Assembly (NCBI GenBank): GCA_016206725.1
Contig: JACQRA010000041.1
Span: 1 to 9,584, forward strand
DNA length: 9,584 nt
Source of the DNA: Candidatus Omnitrophota bacterium
GTDB lineage: Bacteria; Omnitrophota; Gorgyraeia; Aquiviventales; Aquiviventaceae
Direction: 5' to 3'
The notes beneath the pieces were generated by a model. It ran no database searches. It saw nothing but the letters and a program-made list of their open reading frames with translations, and was not told where the DNA came from. Position 1 is the stretch's first letter. Each line of letters opens with the position of its first letter. The translations under genes were made by a program, and so were the position numbers. Below are positions 6,346-9,584 of the stretch, in pieces.

Positions 6346-7357
6346 AGAAAGTCACGGGGCGGCCGAGGTGACGGCGGAAGGCGGAGCGGTAGATGGCGTG
6401 GGCGAGGGCGACGTCGTGGACGGCCAGGCCGGTGGAGTCGAAGACGGTGAGTTGATCGGATCGCGTGCGGCCCCTCATACGGCCAATGAGGATGTCACCC
6501 AACGTGCCGTCGATGTCCCGACGGTTGAGCTGGCCGTTCTTCAACGGGACATTGATCTCGCCGCCATGCATGGCTTGAATTGGCTCATCCACGATCAGCA
6601 CGGCATCGCGCAGAATCTTCGGATCAAGCTCTTGCTTACCGGGGGCATCGGCTCCGATGGCATTGACATGCGCCCCGGGCTTGACCCACGCGCGTTTGAC
6701 GAGCGGACGTCGTGACGGCGTGATGGTAATGACAATGTCGGCATCCTTGACACAGGCGCGCACCGTTGCCACCGGCACAAGGGTTGCGCGTAGACGCGGC
6801 TTGGCCCAACGGCAGAAGCGCGCCGCCTCCCCTGCCCGATAGCCCCACACCTTCACCTGATGGACGCGGCGTACCTGTAAGAGTCCGACTAATTGGTCGA
6901 ACGCTTGAGCGCCGCATCCCACCAATCCTGCGCGAGCCACGGGCGATCTCGCCAAAACATCGATGGCCACGGCGGCAGCCGCACCGGTCCGCAGGCGGGT
7001 GACGCTCAGGCCGTCCATCACCGCTAATGGAAATCCGGTGGCCGCGTCATTGAGCACGACGGTTCCCATGACGGTCGGCAGGCCCTTGCGCTGATTGTTG
7101 GGATGGACGTTGACCCACTTGATTCCGCAGACCGCAGGACGTGTCAATGCAGAGGGCATCGCGCGAAAATCGCCGTAGCCTGGAAGATTCAGATAGACTT
7201 TGGGCGGCATGGCGGCTTCCCCGCGCGCTTGGGCTTTGAAGGCTTCGCGAATGACCCGAATCGCCGTCTTCATGTCGATGAGACGCTCAATGTGGGATTG
7301 GGTCAGGATGAGGGTGGAGCGAATTAGAGTCCCCGTCCGTGTCGGAACTGATTCCAC
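6326..7357 (-). CDS. Ornithine cyclodeaminase / mu-crystallin family dehydrogenase (possibly alanine dehydrogenase)
   Basis: Read from a GTG at 7357, the protein is 343 residues. Signatures include GIKWVNVHPNNQRKGLPTVMG with the probable active-site Lys80, RLRTGAA, the Rossmann loop GLVGCGAQAFDQL (about residues 144-156) and GADAPGKQELDP. The last is typical of the branch that includes archaeal-type alanine dehydrogenase. Family reactions are NAD-linked: ornithine to proline, alanine to pyruvate, or imino acid reduction; the substrate is not decidable here. The start is uncertain. Homology should begin near LTQSHIERLID (about residue 18), but no ATG, GTG or TTG lies close by. Candidates are the GTG at 7357, with no Shine-Dalgarno, or a rare ATT at 7324 overlapping the NTPase stop as TAATT. 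The last residues are encoded by a heptamer repeat. Confidence 0.88.
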   Translation of the reverse strand: MESVPTRTGTLIRSTLILTQSHIERLIDMKTAIRVIREAFKAQARGEAAMPPKVYLNLPGYGDFRAMPSALTRPAVCGIKWVNVHPNNQRKGLPTVMGTVVLNDAATGFPLAVMDGLSVTRLRTGAAAAVAIDVLARSPVARAGLVGCGAQAFDQLVGLLQVRRVHQVKVWGYRAGEAARFCRWAKPRLRATLVPVATVRACVKDADIVITITPSRRPLVKRAWVKPGAHVNAIGADAPGKQELDPKILRDAVLIVDEPIQAMHGGEINVPLKNGQLNRRDIDGTLGDILIGRMRGRTRSDQLTVFDSTGLAVHDVALAHAIYRSAFRRHLGRPVTFFSTSRF

Positions 7358-8064
7358 AAACGACGGAAACGGCTTTCGTAGAGCAGATGGTACAACGAGG
7401 ACGGCTCCGGAAACGAGTGCGCGATGGACTCGCGCAGCTTGGCTTGTTGAATCTCGATGTCGATGGCCGGCACGTCGTCTTCGACGATCATTTGGCAAAT
7501 CCGATCGGCCTGGCGCTGGATCATCTGAATCCGTTCGTCCTCATCGCAGAGCGCGTCAAGACGAGCGCGCAGCTCTCCGAAGATGGTTTTCCAATTGCCG
7601 CTGGAGAGCGGGATCAGCTCAACATCTCGTCGCCGCTTCAATGCGGTCAGAAACGGCAGGTGTTGGACGCCGGCGGTCGCCATGATGCGAGGGCCGCGAT
7701 CCAAGGTCTCTTCCACCGCGCGTTGGAAGGCTTGAGAGAGCAACTCCATCCGGCCGATCTCATCGATGAACAACACGAGGGCCTCGCGACGAGCCCGACG
7801 GATGATGCCCACCGCCAAGTCATCAAGGACGCTCACATTGACCTTGTACGATCCGACGCGATAGAGGCTCTCCATCTCGCGGTGCGCCAGCAGCGCCTGG
7901 CGCCCGTCGAGACTGCTGAGCCAGAATCCCAACCGCTGCCCTTCTTCGCGGAGCTCCTCGGTGTAGAAGCCGTCAATGCGGCGCCCACGGAGCGGTTCCG
8001 TCAAGCGCTTGATCAACGTCGTCTTGCCCACGCCCGGACGGCCGACAATCAGCAGGTGTTTCAT
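7324..8064 (-). CDS. THEP1-like nucleoside-triphosphatase with a C-terminal extension
   Basis: The 246-residue P-loop NTPase resembles the THEP1 (NTPase_1, formerly DUF265) family. Walker A is GRPGVGKTT (residues 8-16) and Walker B is LVLFIDEIGRMEL, with the diagnostic DEIGRMEL at 101-108. Family members hydrolyse NTPs in vitro and their cell role is unsettled. The THEP1 core usually ends near residue 175, so roughly 70 extra residues (about 175-246, charged and helical) are added here. The ATG at 8064 is chosen because the family starts just before Walker A. An in-frame GTG at 8148 would add 28 residues encoded by the cloverleaf DNA and is unlikely. The start codon and a possible AGGG ribosome site are buried in the outer stem of that cloverleaf (8063-8141), suggesting translational control. 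Confidence 0.87.
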   Translation of the reverse strand: MKHLLIVGRPGVGKTTLIKRLTEPLRGRRIDGFYTEELREEGQRLGFWLSSLDGRQALLAHREMESLYRVGSYKVNVSVLDDLAVGIIRRARREALVLFIDEIGRMELLSQAFQRAVEETLDRGPRIMATAGVQHLPFLTALKRRRDVELIPLSSGNWKTIFGELRARLDALCDEDERIQMIQRQADRICQMIVEDDVPAIDIEIQQAKLRESIAHSFPEPSSLYHLLYESRFRRLWNQFRHGRGL

Positions 8065-8144
8065 CCCACGCCCTGCGGTTGGCCTAACGGCCCTGCGCAG
8101 TGCGCAGGACTGCCTGTGGCAGTAACCGTAGGGCGTGGGATCAT
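8061..8144 (-). CDS. Possible 27-codon leader ORF across the cloverleaf
   Basis: An ATG at 8144-8142, 4 bases after the stop of the TIGR04073 gene, opens a 27-codon frame. It runs through the entire cloverleaf and ends at TGA 8063-8061, overlapping the NTPase ATG as ATGA. A ribosome translating it would open the structure and stop exactly at the downstream start. Only a weak AGG precedes its ATG, and an open frame of 27 codons in GC-rich DNA can occur by chance. The peptide (Pro/Gly/Ala-rich) has no recognisable function. Confidence 0.25.
   Translation of the reverse strand: MIPRPTVTATGSPAHCAGPLGQPQGVG
8063..8141. other. Four-way cloverleaf palindrome in the intergenic gap
   Basis: Outer stem: ATCCCACGCCCTGCGGTT (8063-8080) pairs over all 18 positions with 8124-8141, with one G-T wobble. 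Inside are three complete hairpins. GGCC-TAAC-GGCC spans 8081-8092, CTGCGC-AGT-GCGCAG spans 8093-8107, and ACTGCC-TGT-GGCAGT spans 8109-8123. Only G8108 is unpaired at the junction. The element fills nearly the whole gap between the TIGR04073 stop and the NTPase start, and its end covers the first two bases of the NTPase ATG and an AGGG. It could act as a cis-regulatory RNA, a DNA cruciform, or be a mobile palindromic repeat. I do not recognise the family. Confidence 0.85.
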
Positions 8145-8148
8145 GCAC

Positions 8149-8559
8149 CTATTTGGGAAGCTTCCAATCGGGGTGTTCTCGCTTGAAGTAGGTCAGCGGA
8201 GGAAGGATCGGTCCTTGAGGAACGACGAACGTCACGGTCTCATACGCGCCAACGGCTGTTCGGCCGACGGCTTTGGCGAAGCCGATGAAGAGACCGCTGA
8301 AAAAACTCGACGGCGCGTCGTGCTCTCGATATTGCCGTTCGATGGTGCCGGGGAGCTCGACCCAGCCAAAGGCGACGTTGCCGAGGCCGCGACCGAGCTT
8401 CTCGAAGATAACCCACCCGGATGGCGTGGGAGGCGTTTGAAGCTCCTGGGGTGCCGCGGCTGCCCCGGCAGAAGGGAGAAAGTGGAAGGTGGAAAGCAGA
8501 AGGCAAAGCAGAGACAACGATCCACGAAATACGAAATACGACATACGAGATACGTTCAT
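8149..8559 (-). CDS. Secreted TIGR04073-like exosortase-associated protein
   Basis: The 136-residue protein has a signal peptide (hydrophobic core around residues 9-28, possible cleavage after Ala-Gly-Ala) and a small mature domain. That domain matches my recollection of the TIGR04073 family of exosortase-system-associated proteins. Its core is KLGRGLGNVAFGWVELPGTI, then GLFIGFAKAVGRTAVGAYETVTF and a closing Pro-rich segment. Members are found in genomes with exosortase/PEP-CTERM-type sorting, and their molecular role is unknown. The ATG at 8559 is preferred over one at 8577, because a perfect AGGAGG (8565-8570) sits 5 bases upstream. It starts 14 bases after the radC stop. The signal-peptide region is written in heptanucleotide tandem repeats (8470-8504 and 8524-8554). 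Confidence 0.8.
   Translation of the reverse strand: MNVSRMSYFVFRGSLSLLCLLLSTFHFLPSAGAAAAPQELQTPPTPSGWVIFEKLGRGLGNVAFGWVELPGTIERQYREHDAPSSFFSGLFIGFAKAVGRTAVGAYETVTFVVPQGPILPPLTYFKREHPDWKLPK
8470..8504. repeat. Heptanucleotide tandem repeat in the signal-peptide coding region
   Basis: Five 7-base units follow one another: AGAAGGG, AGAAAGT, GGAAGGT, GGAAAGC and AGAAGGC. The consensus is roughly RGAARGY on the plus strand. They encode the hydrophobic core and end of the signal peptide of the TIGR04073 protein. Because 7 is not a multiple of 3, each unit is read in a different frame, and a change in copy number would shift the frame. Confidence 0.65.
8524..8554. repeat. Second heptanucleotide tandem repeat at the signal-peptide start
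   Basis: Four units, ACGAAAT, ACGAAAT, ACGACAT and ACGAGAT, are followed by a partial ACG, ending 2 bases short of the TIGR04073 ATG. They encode the first residues of that protein. The unit differs from the 8470 array but has the same period, so the whole 5' end of the gene appears to be repeat-derived. Confidence 0.75.
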
Positions 8560-8564
8560 GTGGT

Positions 8565-8570
8565 CCTCCT
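8565..8570 (-). promoter_or_regulatory. Consensus Shine-Dalgarno fixing the TIGR04073 start
   Basis: AGGAGG on the minus strand lies 5 bases before the ATG at 8559. It is the only perfect Shine-Dalgarno site I find in the window and decides between two in-frame ATGs. Confidence 0.85.
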
Positions 8571-8573
8571 GGT

Positions 8574-9257
8574 TCAACCGATGACGCCGCGAGCCTTGAG
8601 ACTGACCGTGTCTCGCGAGGCGACGATAAGATGATCCAACACCTCGATGCCCAACAGCTTGCCGGCCTGGACGAGCCGTTTGGTCAGCACGAGATCATGG
8701 TCGGATGGTTCCGGATCGCCGGAGGGATGGTTGTGCGCGATGATCACCGCGGCAGCCGAGGCGGCGATGGCTTCCTTAAAGAGCTCACGGGGATGGACGA
8801 GGCTGGCCGAGAGGCTGCCGATTGCGATGGGACTGAGCCGAATGAGATGGTGGCGGGCATCGAGCAGCAACGCGACGAAGTGCTCCTTTTTCTTGTCCAT
8901 CAGGGCGGGCCGAAGCCATTGGTCGGCCGCCTCAACCGTTTCGATGAGAGGCGGCCGATCGTCCCGCGGCCTGCTCACGCGTCTCGCCAACTCAACCGCG
9001 GCTTTCAACTGAACCGCTTTGGCATGACCAATGCCTCGGACCTTGGCCAATTGCTCGATGGAGGCCTCGGCAAGCGCTCGGAGGGATTCGAACTCCCGTA
9101 AGAGCCGCTGCGAGGTGATCATGACGGATTCGCCCGAGATGCCGCGTCCCAAGATGCAGCAGAGCAACTCCTGATCGGAGAGAGACTCGGCGCCTCGCGC
9201 AATCAATCGTTCGCGAGGCCGCTCGGATGCCGGAAGATCTCGAACTGTTAATCCCAT
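8574..9257 (-). CDS. radC: RadC-family JAMM/MPN domain protein
   Basis: The 227-residue protein is full length for RadC. The N-terminal part holds the RPRERLIARGAESLSDQELL region and a helix-hairpin-helix near residues 70-88 (LAKVRGIGHAKAVQLKAA). The C-terminal JAMM metalloprotease-like domain has Glu125 and the metal motif His175-x-His177-x(10)-Asp188 in HNHPSGDPEPSDHD, so the metal site is intact. Despite the name, a DNA repair role is not established for the family, and members often accompany mobile or competence functions. Here it sits 40 bases downstream of nth, with its own predicted promoter in that gap. The ATG at 9257 has no good Shine-Dalgarno but fits the family start. Confidence 0.96.
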   Translation of the reverse strand: MGLTVRDLPASERPRERLIARGAESLSDQELLCCILGRGISGESVMITSQRLLREFESLRALAEASIEQLAKVRGIGHAKAVQLKAAVELARRVSRPRDDRPPLIETVEAADQWLRPALMDKKKEHFVALLLDARHHLIRLSPIAIGSLSASLVHPRELFKEAIAASAAAVIIAHNHPSGDPEPSDHDLVLTKRLVQAGKLLGIEVLDHLIVASRDTVSLKARGVIG

Positions 9258-9286
9258 CTTGTTCTAAAAAATGGTTTGTGTCCCCG

Positions 9287-9315
9287 ATTTTACACCATCA
9301 GCGCGAGCGTGTCAC
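9287..9315 (-). promoter_or_regulatory. Candidate radC promoter
   Basis: On the minus strand GTGACA (9310-9315, five of six -35 bases) lies 17 bp before TAAAAT (9287-9292, five of six -10 bases). The -35 is in the last codons of nth and the -10 just past its stop. Transcription would start near 9280, giving a leader of about 23 bases before the radC ATG. It could also drive the downstream minus-strand genes. Confidence 0.5.
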
Positions 9316-9584
9316 TCCGACTTTGGCACAGACGTTCTCCAGAGGGCAACGGCTGCACCAGGGTGAGGTGGGATGACACAGGTTCTGCCCGAAGGTGACC
9401 AGCAAGTCGTTGAAGATGATCCAGTGCCGACGAGGCAGTTTCTTGCGCAGCGCAAACTCGGTCTCCTCCGGCGTCTTGGTCCGGACGTAGCCCCATCGAT
9501 TCGAGATCCGATGCACATGCGTATACACACAATTTCCGGGCTTTCGGTATGCCAGCGTCACGACGAGGTTGGCGGTCTTGCGTC
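9298..9584 (-). CDS. nth: Endonuclease III, C-terminal part (N-terminus beyond the right edge)
   Basis: About 95 C-terminal residues are visible and the gene continues past 9584. The end of the helix-hairpin-helix (G)RKTAN contains the catalytic lysine. It is followed by THVHRISNRWGY and the iron-sulfur motif C-x6-C-x2-C-x5-C (in CHPTSPWCSRCPLENVC). This is a base-excision DNA glycosylase/AP lyase acting on oxidised pyrimidines. Relatives have VDTHVHR after the hairpin; here the codon at 9525-9523 is TAT, giving CVYTHVHR. The conserved Asp (Asp138 in E. coli) is therefore Tyr, one base away from GAT. Either activity is changed or this is a sequence error. Confidence 0.93.
   Translation of the reverse strand, partial: RKTANLVVTLAYRKPGNCVYTHVHRISNRWGYVRTKTPEETEFALRKKLPRRHWIIFNDLLVTFGQNLCHPTSPWCSRCPLENVCAKVGVTRSR

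Noticed and set aside
8082..8088. GCCTAAC resembling the R'' core of an integron attC site
   Set aside because: No matching GTTRRRY partner lies at the right distance, and the bases belong to a symmetric GGCC-TAAC-GGCC hairpin. There is no integrase gene in the window.
7339..8634. Long plus-strand open frame (431 codons) opposite the NTPase and TIGR04073 genes
   Set aside because: It lies antisense to two genes with clear family motifs and a strong ribosome site, runs through the cloverleaf, and its product is Gln/Arg/Glu-rich with no motif. GC-rich DNA often leaves such frames open.
8421..9101. Plus-strand open frame of 226 codons opposite radC
   Set aside because: It is a shadow of radC, whose JAMM and helix-hairpin-helix motifs are intact on the minus strand.
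1..9584. CRISPR array, insertion sequence or phage module
   Set aside because: I saw no regularly spaced repeats of 25-40 bases, no transposase or integrase motifs, and no phage structural genes. The only repeats are heptamer arrays and palindromes.

Overview
This 9.6 kb window is GC-rich and densely coding. It looks like a chromosomal segment from a Nitrospira-like (Nitrospirota) bacterium. The clues are the overall feel of the RadC, TrpB and endonuclease III proteins, a TIGR04073-type exosortase-associated protein, and the mixture of weak and absent Shine-Dalgarno sites. I could not test this assignment, so it is a moderate-confidence impression.

Left half, plus strand. The first 175 bases hold a possible tail of an upstream gene and a strong intrinsic terminator (115-150). 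An extended -10 promoter then sits so close to the next ATG that the transcript may be leaderless. Next come a TauE/SafE-family transporter (176-922) and a 216-residue membrane protein of unknown function (919-1569), overlapping by ATGA. A promoter buried in the end of that gene serves two tRNA genes, tRNA-Phe(GAA) at 1596-1668 and tRNA-Thr(CGT) at 1679-1750. The tRNA-Phe has a non-standard elbow: A18, C54 and G55 replace G18, T54 and T55. They are followed by a membrane-anchored SGNH/GDSL hydrolase (1801-2817) and, 5 bases later, a bifunctional class II aldolase/short-chain dehydrogenase (2823-4901). That protein carries a palindromic-DNA insertion in its dehydrogenase half.

The 144-base gap between the two convergent gene blocks (4902-5045) is noncoding and packed with hairpins. 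Short inverted repeats bound it, like a small REP/MITE-type element.

Right half, minus strand. Six genes run in the same direction, read from high to low coordinates. They are nth (partial, entering from the right edge), radC, a TIGR04073 secreted protein, a THEP1-like NTPase, an ornithine cyclodeaminase/alanine dehydrogenase-family enzyme, and a stand-alone trpB. They are closely spaced and could be co-transcribed, with likely internal promoters before radC and trpB. The functions (base excision repair, JAMM protein, exosortase-linked secretion, NTPase, amino acid metabolism) do not form one obvious pathway.

The most striking structure is at 8063-8141, exactly between the TIGR04073 and THEP1 genes. 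It is a 79-base sequence that folds into an almost perfect four-way cloverleaf: an 18-bp outer stem enclosing three complete hairpins, with one unpaired base. Its outer stem covers the ribosome site and the first two bases of the THEP1 start codon. A 27-codon open frame spans the whole element and ends in an ATGA overlap with that start. Other features worth a second look are heptanucleotide tandem repeats that encode protein ends (6311-6345, 8470-8504, 8524-8554) and an Asp-to-Tyr change at the conserved catalytic position of endonuclease III.
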